NCBI GenBank assembly: GCA_024403415.1
Contig: JAKSRY010000011.1
Span: 1-64,000, forward strand
Length of the DNA stretch: 64,000 nt
From: Lachnospiraceae bacterium
Lineage (GTDB): Bacteria; Bacillota; Clostridia; Lachnospirales; Lachnospiraceae
Reading direction: 5' to 3'
The position numbers and the translations under genes are program-made. Every line of letters begins with the position of its first letter. Position 1 is the stretch's first letter. Shown here piece after piece: positions 55,266 through 63,166 of the stretch. A model generated the notes under the pieces. That model saw only the letters and a list, made by a program, of their open reading frames with translations, did not search any database and was not told the DNA's origin.

Positions 55266-57193
55266 GTGACGATAAAGAATTACAATTTATACAAGTGAAT
55301 AGAAGAGCACAGATGCCTGAGGATGAGAATGTTCAGATACCGGCAGGTAATGGTGCAAGAAGGCCTGGCGACAGAAGGCGCAGAAGACGTAAGAAGTCCC
55401 GTAAGCCGTTATTTGTCCTTGCGCTGATTCTTATTGTGGGAATTATATTTGCAGGACTTGAACTAAGCGGAGTCATAGATCTGATTCCTTCAGAAAGTGA
55501 TAATCCTGCTGAAGCAATTATTAATGAAGAGGACCTGATTGATACCATTCCTGAGAAGATAGAGGGAAATGAAAATATAGGGGCCGGAATTATTAAGCAT
55601 ATTCTTACCGCTATGGCGTACACAGAAAATGCTTATGCCGAAAGACCTAAAACCATTGAACTTACGGATGAAAACAGAGCCGATTTTGCCAAGATTTCGC
55701 AATGCCTTATAGATCCTGAAACAAAAAACGTAAATCTTACCGTAACGTCGGAAGGCATACCGCAGTCAGATGACAAATATTACTACCTGTTTGAATTCCC
55801 GGGATATGTGGATGATCCTGTGCCGGGAGAAACATTTATAGCAAAAGCATATAAGAATGATAATTCAGAATTGACATTCCCTCTTGTAGAGGATGGAAAT
55901 ACAAGATTATATAAGAAATTCGGAGTGGCTGTTAAGGTTAATGGTGAGTTTTTGCTTGTAAGCAGACCATCCTTTGTGACCAATCCGGAAGATATATCAA
56001 AATATCCAAACGCCTACATGGAAGCAAGAAGTAAGAAGGGTATTTTGATTGACTATAACAGAGTTTTCACGGGCCAGCTAGAAGATCTTGGGGTAAACCA
56101 GGCCGCAATTAATATACCGCTTGCAAGTATTCTGGGACCTACAACTAATCCGCTGTTCCCATCAATCCATTATACATATAATGGAAAAACATATACATTT
56201 AACGGAGTTATTGTTGCAGGATTTGATTCGACGGTTCAGGCTCTGACACAAAAGGGTATTCAGACAACGGCGATAATCCTTAATAATTATACCTCTGCCT
56301 ACATTGATATAATACATCCTGACGCAAGGCAAAAGGGTGTATGTCCCTATTATATGTTTAACGGATCAACGCAAGAAGGTGTGGATATTCTTGCGGCAGT
56401 TGGTGCATTTCTTGCAGAAAGATATTCGGGTTCTGCACATGGAAGGATTTCAAACTGGGTTATTGCAAATGAAATAAATGCAAGAAAAGAATGGAATTAT
56501 CTGAAATATACAGATGTTGATACCTACGCAAGAGAATTTGCAAAAGGCTTCAGAGTGCTATATACGGCAATCAAGAGTATGAGCGGTTCTGCAAGAGTTT
56601 ATATTTCTCTTGATCAGACCTGGGATAAGAATGTAGCAAATTCCCCGGATTATGATGGAAAGGACCTGATTGATTCATTTAATGCTTATGTACGTGAAAC
56701 AGGAAATATAGACTGGTCTCTTGCATACCATCCTTATAATGTTCCGCTTACAAGCTGTAAGACCTGGGACAGTTCAAAATATGTTTCGCATAACAGCAAT
56801 ACCGGAGTTATCTCCATGCAGAATATCGAAGTTCTTGTGAATTATATGAATCAGGAGCATTTCCTTAATCCTGATGGTGAGTGCAGAAGCATTATGATAA
56901 CAGAACTTGGATATACATCGACTGCCGGCGAACAGCTTCAGGCAGCTGCAATTGCATATGCATATCTTAAGATAGACCATTATCAGGATATTGACGGACT
57001 TCTGCTAAACAGACAGACAGATGATGCTACAGAGATTGCTCAGAATCTGGCTACAGGTATAACCAAATCAAATGGTGCAGCCAAGTATTCATATAATGTA
57101 TTCAAATATATGGATACTGATCAGAGGGATAAATATTTAGACTTTGCAAAATCAATAATCGGAATTAATAACTGGAGTGAGATATATTATTAG
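55262..57193 (+). CDS. Membrane-anchored DUF5722 (glycoside-hydrolase-like) protein
   Basis: The 643-residue protein has a basic cytoplasmic start (RRPGDRRRRRRKKSRK), one membrane helix (about residues 45-63), a linker, and an outer region that ends in a DUF5722 domain from about 250. The domain looks like a clan-A TIM barrel: WVIANEINARKEW near residue 400 and MITELGYTS near 546 carry the Glu pair expected for acid/base and nucleophile. The substrate is unknown. It starts within the rarA stop codon (ATGA), an odd partner for a DNA-repair gene. A perfect terminator follows it. Confidence 0.82.
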   Translation: MSDDKELQFIQVNRRAQMPEDENVQIPAGNGARRPGDRRRRRRKKSRKPLFVLALILIVGIIFAGLELSGVIDLIPSESDNPAEAIINEEDLIDTIPEKIEGNENIGAGIIKHILTAMAYTENAYAERPKTIELTDENRADFAKISQCLIDPETKNVNLTVTSEGIPQSDDKYYYLFEFPGYVDDPVPGETFIAKAYKNDNSELTFPLVEDGNTRLYKKFGVAVKVNGEFLLVSRPSFVTNPEDISKYPNAYMEARSKKGILIDYNRVFTGQLEDLGVNQAAINIPLASILGPTTNPLFPSIHYTYNGKTYTFNGVIVAGFDSTVQALTQKGIQTTAIILNNYTSAYIDIIHPDARQKGVCPYYMFNGSTQEGVDILAAVGAFLAERYSGSAHGRISNWVIANEINARKEWNYLKYTDVDTYAREFAKGFRVLYTAIKSMSGSARVYISLDQTWDKNVANSPDYDGKDLIDSFNAYVRETGNIDWSLAYHPYNVPLTSCKTWDSSKYVSHNSNTGVISMQNIEVLVNYMNQEHFLNPDGECRSIMITELGYTSTAGEQLQAAAIAYAYLKIDHYQDIDGLLLNRQTDDATEIAQNLATGITKSNGAAKYSYNVFKYMDTDQRDKYLDFAKSIIGINNWSEIYY

Positions 57194-57250
57194 AAATAAT
57201 AGCAATTGAAGAGAATAGTTATACTATATTAAGATGTTAACAAAATCAGT

Positions 57251-57277
57251 AAAAGCTGCATCGTTGATGCAGCTTTT
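57251..57277 (+). terminator. Terminator between DUF5722 and DUF4364 genes
   Basis: AAAAGCTGCATC (57251-57262) pairs perfectly with GATGCAGCTTTT (57266-57277) around GTT. The A and T ends make it usable from both strands, serving both converging genes. Confidence 0.88.
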
Positions 57278-57336
57278 AAATATGTATATGCAAGAATTGC
57301 AGCGCACATCTTACAAATAATTGAATGTGCAGTGTA

Positions 57337-57849
57337 TTAGAACAGTTCTTTAATCAGATATCTGTATATACGCTGATTTTTCTTATTCCAGTTGTCGCAT
57401 ATGGAGATTGCATTCTCCTCAGTCGGAACAGAGAGGGTCATGTCTACAAGATTAATATTTTTATCCTTGGCAATAAGATGTGCTTCCCATTCACCGGTGG
57501 TAGATTTATAGTAGTCGGCAATGATTGATACTTCATTTCTGAACTTAAGAGAGTTCTCTTTCAAAAAAGCATCTATTTCATTTCTGATTTCGGGATTGAT
57601 TTCATTCACGAAATAGCCAATGGTCTGACGTCCTTCAGCAGTGATCTTAAGATGTGTTCTGTTTCGGTATGATTCTGCGATAACAAGCTTATCATCGACA
57701 AGGTCGCTCATTACGGCCTGGAGAGTCATAAAATTGGTATATTCCTTTTCTAATATAAAATCACCAATCTGAGCCTTGGTAAGCGGAAATTCTACCCTGT
57801 CCAACATAAATAAAACTATGAGTTTGTAAATTGCTAAGGTGTCTTTCAT
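57337..57849 (-). CDS. DUF4364 winged-helix protein
   Basis: A 170-residue protein matching DUF4364: KLIVLFMLDRVEFPLTKAQIGDFIL followed by LQAVMSDLVDDKLVI and the wing HLKITAEGRQTI, so a PadR/MarR-like winged-helix DNA-binding part, then an alpha/beta C-terminal domain. It is probably a transcription regulator in the cytoplasm; targets are unknown. The frame is open to a TTG at 57864, but GGAGAG seven bases before the ATG at 57849 decides the start. It lies 97 bp after the acyltransferase gene on the same strand and ends 60 bp from the shared terminator. Confidence 0.85.
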   Translation of the reverse strand: MKDTLAIYKLIVLFMLDRVEFPLTKAQIGDFILEKEYTNFMTLQAVMSDLVDDKLVIAESYRNRTHLKITAEGRQTIGYFVNEINPEIRNEIDAFLKENSLKFRNEVSIIADYYKSTTGEWEAHLIAKDKNINLVDMTLSVPTEENAISICDNWNKKNQRIYRYLIKELF

Positions 57850-57946
57850 ACTGAATCTCTCCAAAATAAAAATGAAAGTGACAAAATATAAAGATACGGA
57901 TCCTGTCAGGATACGTAAAGGTAATCCAATATCTTAAATGCTTAAT

Positions 57947-59038
57947 TTATGCTTTGGCACGACTGCGGCGCTTCTTTATAAAAGATGGAAGGCCCAAAAT
58001 GCACTTGACTAAAATAGTCAACACACTGATTATAACAAATTCCTTAATAAATAACATCAGTATCTGCGTGTTGCTGAAAGGAACACCCGAGTGCTGCAAA
58101 GTAATGTAATCAATTACAACATGATGTATCAGGAAGAACTCATATGAGAAGCCTGCCAGTATTGCAAGGGCTTTCATGAGTCGGGGTAGTTTACGGAATA
58201 CTTTTTCGAGTCCCATGAAAAGGAGGAAGAATCCTACATTCTGTACGAGAATCCAAACACTGTTATATGAAGGAAACAGTGCTATGGGACAAAATAAACT
58301 AACACATGTTATTGGTATTGAAACCACCAGACAAAACCATTGGGGAATACGGTCAACAATTGTAATCAAAAACATTCCCAGAACGAATTCATATATTTTA
58401 CACAGGAAGTTAGTGAAGCCGGGAACGTATCCGGGTCCTTCCTTTGCAAAAGGAAATAGTGGATAAATTATAACAATGATGATGAAATAAATCGTGGCTA
58501 TGAGAAGTGTTATCCATTTGTTCTTGAGCATAGCCTTTCGTATAAGCGGAAAAACAATATACATCATCACGAGAGCACCAAGAAACCATTCTCCAATACC
58601 AAGTGAAAAGGTATTTACGCCAAAGGTTGCAAGATATGCATCCATACCAAGCAGGGTATAAATAATACTGGTAACAGGAGTTCCGTGATTATATACGGCA
58701 GAAGGCCCCTGTTTTGTTAATATCATGAAGGTTATAAGCCAAAGAACATAAACCAGATAGAACGGAACAAGGATTTTGAGAACTCTTTTTTTATAATAGT
58801 CTTTCAGACTGAAGTTTTCCTTGTGCATGGATGAATACATAAGTCCGGCACCGGAAATCATAAAAAATAAACCGACACCGACAGTTGCTATGTGCATATT
58901 TTTAGTCTGGAACATAAAGGATACACTATCCAACTGACGTATTCCGGTCTGATACAAAGAAAAAAACATATGATAAAAGACGATAGCAAGCATGGACACA
59001 ATTCTGATTACATCCATAAAGTAATATCTTTTTTTCAT
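57947..59038 (-). CDS. Acyltransferase-3 family membrane protein
   Basis: The 363-residue protein has about ten membrane helices and the acyltransferase-3 signatures: MDVIRIVSMLAIVFYHMF with the conserved Arg and His near the start, and GVGLFFMISGAGLMYSS after the second helix. Related enzymes O-acetylate peptidoglycan, O-antigen or exopolysaccharide sugars. It is distinct from the shorter copy at 8411. A GTG-like longer frame reaches 59104, but GGAGATTGG before the ATG at 59038 and the typical N-terminus favour the shorter form. The malic-enzyme terminator separates it from the upstream gene, so it needs its own promoter. Confidence 0.87.
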   Translation of the reverse strand: MKKRYYFMDVIRIVSMLAIVFYHMFFSLYQTGIRQLDSVSFMFQTKNMHIATVGVGLFFMISGAGLMYSSMHKENFSLKDYYKKRVLKILVPFYLVYVLWLITFMILTKQGPSAVYNHGTPVTSIIYTLLGMDAYLATFGVNTFSLGIGEWFLGALVMMYIVFPLIRKAMLKNKWITLLIATIYFIIIVIIYPLFPFAKEGPGYVPGFTNFLCKIYEFVLGMFLITIVDRIPQWFCLVVSIPITCVSLFCPIALFPSYNSVWILVQNVGFFLLFMGLEKVFRKLPRLMKALAILAGFSYEFFLIHHVVIDYITLQHSGVPFSNTQILMLFIKEFVIISVLTILVKCILGLPSFIKKRRSRAKA

Positions 59039-59070
59039 CCAATCTCCATCCTGATTCAATCGTATAACAA

Positions 59071-59107
59071 ATATTGGGTAACTGCGAATAATGCAGTCAC
59101 CCAATAT
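59071..59107 (-). terminator. Terminator of the malic enzyme gene
   Basis: ATATTGGGT pairs with ACCCAATAT (9 bp), then one mismatch and a further 5 bp (ACTGC/GCAGT) around a 7-base loop; on the minus strand TTTGTTATA follows. It begins 43 bp after the malic enzyme stop. Confidence 0.75.
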
Positions 59108-59150
59108 ATTACAAATTTCATTATATTTTTACAAGTTTTACATCAAATTC

Positions 59151-60302
59151 CTATTTAATGTTAGCCTTAACAGCTTCGGCAACCTTAATTGCAACCTGAG
59201 GATTGAAAGCTTCAGGCATAATATTGTCAGGATTAAGTTCACTTTCAGGAACAAGATCTGCAATTGCCTTGGCAGCTGCAAGCTTCATGTCTTCGGTAAT
59301 CTGAGGAGCTCTTCCTTCAAGCGCACCCTTGAAAATACCGGGGAAAGCAACAACGTTGTTAATCTGGTTAGGGAAGTCAGAACGTCCTGTACCTACGATA
59401 AATGCACCGGCTTCCTTTGCAACGTCAGGCATAATTTCCGGAACGGGATTGGCCATTGCGAAGATGATAGGCTTATCATTCATAGACTTAACCATATCTG
59501 CAGTAACGATTCCGGGAGCACTTACACCGATGAAGATATCGGCACCTACGAGAGCATCTGCGAGTGAACCGGTCTGATTATCAAGGTTTGTAACTTCAAG
59601 CATCTTTTCCTGCATCCAGTTGAGTCTCTCGCAACCCTTTGAAACGATACCCTTTGAGTTACAAAGAATAATCTTTTTGAAACCATAACGAAGAAGGAGA
59701 TTACAGATAGCTATTCCTGCAGCACCTGCGCCTGAGATTACAATCTTACATTCTTCAATCTTCTTGTCGCTAAGTTTCATTGCGTTAATCAATGCTGAAA
59801 GAACTACGATGGCTGTACCATGCTGGTCATCATGGAATACAGGAATATCAAGAGTAGCCTTAAGTCTTTCTTCAATTTCGAAACATCTTGGAGCTGAAAT
59901 GTCTTCAAGATTAATGCCGCCAAATCCGGGAGCCATATATGTAACGGCTTTAATAATTTCTTCAGTATCCTGAGTGTCAAGACAGATGGGAACAGCGTTA
60001 ACACCGCCGAATTCCTTGAAAAGAACAGCCTTACCTTCCATAACCGGCATTGCTGCATAAGGTCCGATGTTACCAAGACCAAGAACTGCCGAACCATCGG
60101 ATACAACTGCAATTGTATTAGACTTAATTGTATATTTGTAAGCAGCTTCCTTGTCTTCAGCGATAATCTTACAGGGTTCTGCTACACCGGGAGTATAAGC
60201 AAGAGCCAAATCTTCACGGCTTTTAACAGGAGCCTTGGATTCTGTTGTGATTTTTCCTTTCCATTCTTCATGGAGCATAAGTGATTTTTCGTTAGTAGTC
60301 AT
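59151..60302 (-). CDS. NAD(P)-dependent malic enzyme
   Basis: The 383-residue short bacterial malic enzyme converts malate to pyruvate and CO2 with reduction of NAD(P). The LALAYTPGVAEPC motif near residue 33 carries the catalytic Tyr, SDGSAVLGLGNIGP follows, and IPVFHDDQHGTAIV near 149 provides metal ligands and the active-site Asp pair. The second half has the Rossmann loop GAGAAGIAI. The length fits the stand-alone form without a phosphotransacetylase domain. AAGGAG lies 10 bases before ATG 60302. The LytTR regulator gene ends 44 bp upstream on the same strand. Confidence 0.95.
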   Translation of the reverse strand: MTTNEKSLMLHEEWKGKITTESKAPVKSREDLALAYTPGVAEPCKIIAEDKEAAYKYTIKSNTIAVVSDGSAVLGLGNIGPYAAMPVMEGKAVLFKEFGGVNAVPICLDTQDTEEIIKAVTYMAPGFGGINLEDISAPRCFEIEERLKATLDIPVFHDDQHGTAIVVLSALINAMKLSDKKIEECKIVISGAGAAGIAICNLLLRYGFKKIILCNSKGIVSKGCERLNWMQEKMLEVTNLDNQTGSLADALVGADIFIGVSAPGIVTADMVKSMNDKPIIFAMANPVPEIMPDVAKEAGAFIVGTGRSDFPNQINNVVAFPGIFKGALEGRAPQITEDMKLAAAKAIADLVPESELNPDNIMPEAFNPQVAIKVAEAVKANIK

Positions 60303-60346
60303 TTTTATAAATCTCCTTTTTAATTTGACTTAAATTATGAGTATTA

Positions 60347-61111
60347 TCAATCTATCTGTATAGAAATTGAATTACCGTCCATAAGACCGGATGCTGAAGG
60401 CTCATGTGTAATGGCTTTTTTAATTTCAGCATGTCCGAGAGGACTGATTTTGGCCTCGAAACCATTCTTCAATCTTACTGAAAGCATATTCAGCTTCTCA
60501 ATGTACTTTGCATTAATAATTAAATTTTTGGATGCCTGAATAAAATATTTATATGTCGCCAGCGAACCTGTAAGGCTTGATATTGAATCAGTAACTTCAA
60601 CAGTTTCACCTGAACTTAGCGAAACAAGCAGCTGACCATGATCAAGTCTGACACAGATAATGTCATAAGGACGGACATACATGGTATCTTTGAGGTGTCT
60701 CAATTCGATTGTCGGTTCAAGTTTTGAAAATATAATTTCAGCTCTGTCCAGAATGTTGCTAAGGTCAGCTTTCAATACCGGCTTTTTGAGAAACAGAATG
60801 TTTGAAGGTACAGAACATTTGTCGCGAATTGAAATTTCATAGCCTTCTATCGCCGAACACAGAACAATAGGAGAGGTAACACCTCCGTTACATAATTCGA
60901 TGGCAAAATTGTATGCGCCGAGTTCGCTGTCGGAGCCATCAAGAAAGAACAAGTCATAACTCATTCTTTTAGGAAACAGACTCTGACCTTCTCCGAAAGA
61001 GTCCATATAATGAATCCCATTTTCGTCTTTTCGTTTGTCGGCTTCACGACCGAGCAGTCGCTCAAGCTGCTTTCTGTCGGCTACATTTTCGTCAAGTATA
61101 GCAATGTGCAT
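60347..61111 (-). CDS. LytTR-type response regulator
   Basis: A 254-residue transcription regulator with a receiver domain (acidic residues in ILDENVAD, phospho-acceptor Asp in LFFLDGSD near 58, Lys in LFLKKP near 108) and a C-terminal LytTR DNA-binding domain (IELRHLKDTMYVRPYDI, then FIQASKNLIINAKYIEKL). LytTR proteins bind direct repeats upstream of virulence, bacteriocin or wall genes. No sensor kinase adjoins it, so it is an orphan here. Its start lies 11 bp after the DUF1294 stop, and both should be read from the promoter near 61500. Confidence 0.88.
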   Translation of the reverse strand: MHIAILDENVADRKQLERLLGREADKRKDENGIHYMDSFGEGQSLFPKRMSYDLFFLDGSDSELGAYNFAIELCNGGVTSPIVLCSAIEGYEISIRDKCSVPSNILFLKKPVLKADLSNILDRAEIIFSKLEPTIELRHLKDTMYVRPYDIICVRLDHGQLLVSLSSGETVEVTDSISSLTGSLATYKYFIQASKNLIINAKYIEKLNMLSVRLKNGFEAKISPLGHAEIKKAITHEPSASGLMDGNSISIQID

Positions 61112-61122
61112 AAGAAAAATAC

Positions 61123-61428
61123 CTAAATAGTAACTACATCAACAAATGGGCCAAAGATAATCACAAGAGCAATGATAATCTGAACTGCCAGGATTACAGG
61201 CATACCGATTATAAATGATCTGTGCCTTGTCTTGTGGCGAAAAAGATACATGCCCAATATTGACCCAATACTTCCCCCAATAAAAGCAATAAGGAAAAGG
61301 GTTGCCTCGGGAATGCGAAAGCCCCTTTTCTTTGCTTTAAGTTTATCAATTCCCATTACAAGGAATCCTATTAAATTCATTAAAATGAAATAAAATAGCA
61401 AAAAAGTTGCAACTGAAGGTAATTCCAT
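61123..61428 (-). CDS. DUF1294 small membrane protein
   Basis: A 101-residue protein with about four short hydrophobic segments and the DUF1294 core: GIDKLKAKKRGFRIPEATL, GGSIGSILGMYLFRHKTRH and a final hydrophobic run. The family is common next to nucleic-acid-binding or cold-shock domains but its role is unknown. The frame is open to a GTG at 61473 without a ribosome site; ATG 61428 gives the usual N-terminus, with only a weak GGA. It is the first gene of the minus-strand unit with the LytTR regulator. Confidence 0.82.
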   Translation of the reverse strand: MELPSVATFLLFYFILMNLIGFLVMGIDKLKAKKRGFRIPEATLFLIAFIGGSIGSILGMYLFRHKTRHRSFIIGMPVILAVQIIIALVIIFGPFVDVVTI

Positions 61429-61499
61429 AAAAATCCATTTCAACAGGTCATTACATTTCGAGAACCTGCCCACATTAATTAACTTTAGTCAACAACGCT

Positions 61500-61528
61500 A
61501 TGATACAACAATATTGTGGGTTTTGCAA
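61500..61528 (-). promoter_or_regulatory. Promoter of the DUF1294-LytTR unit
   Basis: On the minus strand TTGCAA (61523-61528), a 17-bp spacer and TATCAT (61500-61505). It diverges from the argC promoter about 65 bp away. Confidence 0.55.
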
Positions 61529-61571
61529 CAAGGATTATATGCATAAATATATATTTTTATATAAAATTATA

Positions 61572-61627
61572 TGAATAAAATATGCAAAACACTTGATAAT
61601 TATGCATGATATATGTATAATTATTCA
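61572..61627. promoter_or_regulatory. ARG-box-like operators
   Basis: TGTATAATTATTCA (61614-61627) fits the ArgR/AhrC box TGnATwwwwATnCA exactly and covers the argC -10. A second, looser copy, TGAATAAAATATGCA (61572-61586, one extra base), lies about 41 bp upstream, near four helix turns; a third weak copy starts at 61540. Confidence 0.65.
61593..61621 (+). promoter_or_regulatory. Promoter of the arg genes
   Basis: TTGATA (61593-61598), a 17-bp spacer and a perfect TATAAT (61616-61621). The leader would be about 100 nt long. A weaker pair, TTGAGT (61659) and TAAACT (61682), lies nearer to argC. Confidence 0.7.
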
Positions 61628-61727
61628 AAAATATTTACAAAAATTTACCATTATGGCATTGAGTTTTTTCCTATTAAATAGTAAACTAATATGGATTGAC
61701 TAAAAACTTACCTTTGGAGGAGTTAAT

Positions 61728-62672
61728 ATGGCAGTTAAAGTTTTCATCGATGGTAGTGAAGGAACTACCGGATTAAGAATATACGAAAGATTTGAAGGAA
61801 GAGATGACATTCAGTTATTAAAGATAGATCCGGAATTGAGAAAGGATCCAGCCGAGAGAGCAAAGATGATAAATTCATCAGATATTACTTTTTTGTGCCT
61901 TCCCGATGCAGCAGCTATGGAATCGGTATCCTTGGTAACTAATGAGAATGTTCGTATTCTTGATACTTCAACCGCTCACAGAACCAATGAGGGATGGGCA
62001 TACGGATTTCCTGAACTCAAGGGTCAGAGAGAATTGATTAAAAATTCGAAGCGTGTTGCAGTTCCGGGATGTTATGCAACAGGATTTATTTCAATTATTC
62101 GTCCAATGGTTGAAATGGGAATTCTTCCTGCAGATTATCCGGTTAACTGTTCTGCATTTTCAGGATATTCAGGCGCAGGTAAAAAGGCTATTGCCGTATA
62201 TGAAGGTGATGAAAAGCCGGCTGATTTTGTTTCGCCAAGACAATATGCACTCACTCAGCAGCATAAGCATCTTAAAGAAATGAAGAAGATTTCTGGAATA
62301 GACAGAACCCCTATCTTTACACCTGTTGTTGATGATTATTATTCAGGAATGCTGGTAACACTTCCGTTCTATACAGATATGCTTAAAGGAATAGATGGCC
62401 CGGAACAGCTTCGTGACAAGATTGCCGAATATTATGAAGGTGAAAAATTCATTAAGGTTAATGAGTTTGGAGCTGAAGCCCAAAGTAATGGATTTTTGGC
62501 AGCGAATGTCAGATCGGGCTGGGATGGACTTGAAATATTTGTAACAGGAAACGAAGAGCGTGTTGTGGTAAATGCCCGCTTTGATAATTTAGGTAAAGGT
62601 GCTTCGGGAGCAGCTATTCAGTGTATGAATATACTTTTGGGTGCTGATGAAGCAAAAGGATTGAATTTATAA
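61728..62672 (+). CDS. argC: N-acetyl-gamma-glutamyl-phosphate reductase (short type)
   Basis: The 314-residue enzyme makes N-acetylglutamate semialdehyde from the acyl phosphate with NADPH, the third step of arginine synthesis. The N-terminal GSEGTTGLRIYERF is the NADP-binding loop, VAVPGCYATGF near residue 110 has the catalytic Cys, and FSGYSGAGKKA near 147 follows. The length and the early TFLCLPDAAAM block fit the short (type 2) form rather than the longer Bacillus form. GGAGGAG precedes ATG 61728. The stop shares one base with the next start (TAATG). Confidence 0.95.
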   Translation: MAVKVFIDGSEGTTGLRIYERFEGRDDIQLLKIDPELRKDPAERAKMINSSDITFLCLPDAAAMESVSLVTNENVRILDTSTAHRTNEGWAYGFPELKGQRELIKNSKRVAVPGCYATGFISIIRPMVEMGILPADYPVNCSAFSGYSGAGKKAIAVYEGDEKPADFVSPRQYALTQQHKHLKEMKKISGIDRTPIFTPVVDDYYSGMLVTLPFYTDMLKGIDGPEQLRDKIAEYYEGEKFIKVNEFGAEAQSNGFLAANVRSGWDGLEIFVTGNEERVVVNARFDNLGKGASGAAIQCMNILLGADEAKGLNL

Positions 62673-63130
62673 TGGAATATGAAGTAAGGACAATGACTAT
62701 AGAGGATTATCCGAAGGTAAAAGAGCTTTGGATGACAATTAAGGGATTTGCAATCAGAAGTATTGATGATTCAAGAGAAGGTGTGGAAAGATTCTTAAGA
62801 AGAAATCCAACGACTTCTGTTGTTGCTGTTTCAAATGGCGAGGTAATCGGCGCTATTTTGTGTGGACATGATGGAAGAAGAGGATGTCTTTATCATGTAT
62901 GCGTTCGTGAGGACAGCAGACTTCACGGAATCGGAAAGAACATGGTTATCAAATGCATGAATGAACTTAAGAAGGAAAAGATAAGTAAGGTAAGTCTTAT
63001 TGCTTTTTCAACCAATGACATAGGAAATGCATTCTGGAAACAGATTGGATGGACCAAACGAGAAGACCTAAACTATTATGATTTCACTCTTAATGAGGAA
63101 AATATAATCAGATTTAATGAGGGAAATTAA
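62672..63130 (+). CDS. GNAT-family N-acetyltransferase in the arg operon
   Basis: A 152-residue GNAT protein: N-terminal MTIEDYPKVKELW, then YHVCVREDSRLHGIGKNM, whose R-x-x-G-x-G pyrophosphate loop binds acetyl-CoA, and the late FWKQIGWTKREDLNYYDF. It is translationally coupled to argC (TAATG) and stands 36 bp before argJ, so it is very likely made with the arginine enzymes. It could be a minimal N-acetylglutamate synthase or a protein acetyltransferase; the sequence alone cannot decide. Confidence 0.88.
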   Translation: MEYEVRTMTIEDYPKVKELWMTIKGFAIRSIDDSREGVERFLRRNPTTSVVAVSNGEVIGAILCGHDGRRGCLYHVCVREDSRLHGIGKNMVIKCMNELKKEKISKVSLIAFSTNDIGNAFWKQIGWTKREDLNYYDFTLNEENIIRFNEGN

Positions 63131-63166
63131 TATATTATATACAGTTATTATGAAAGAAGGATTGTT

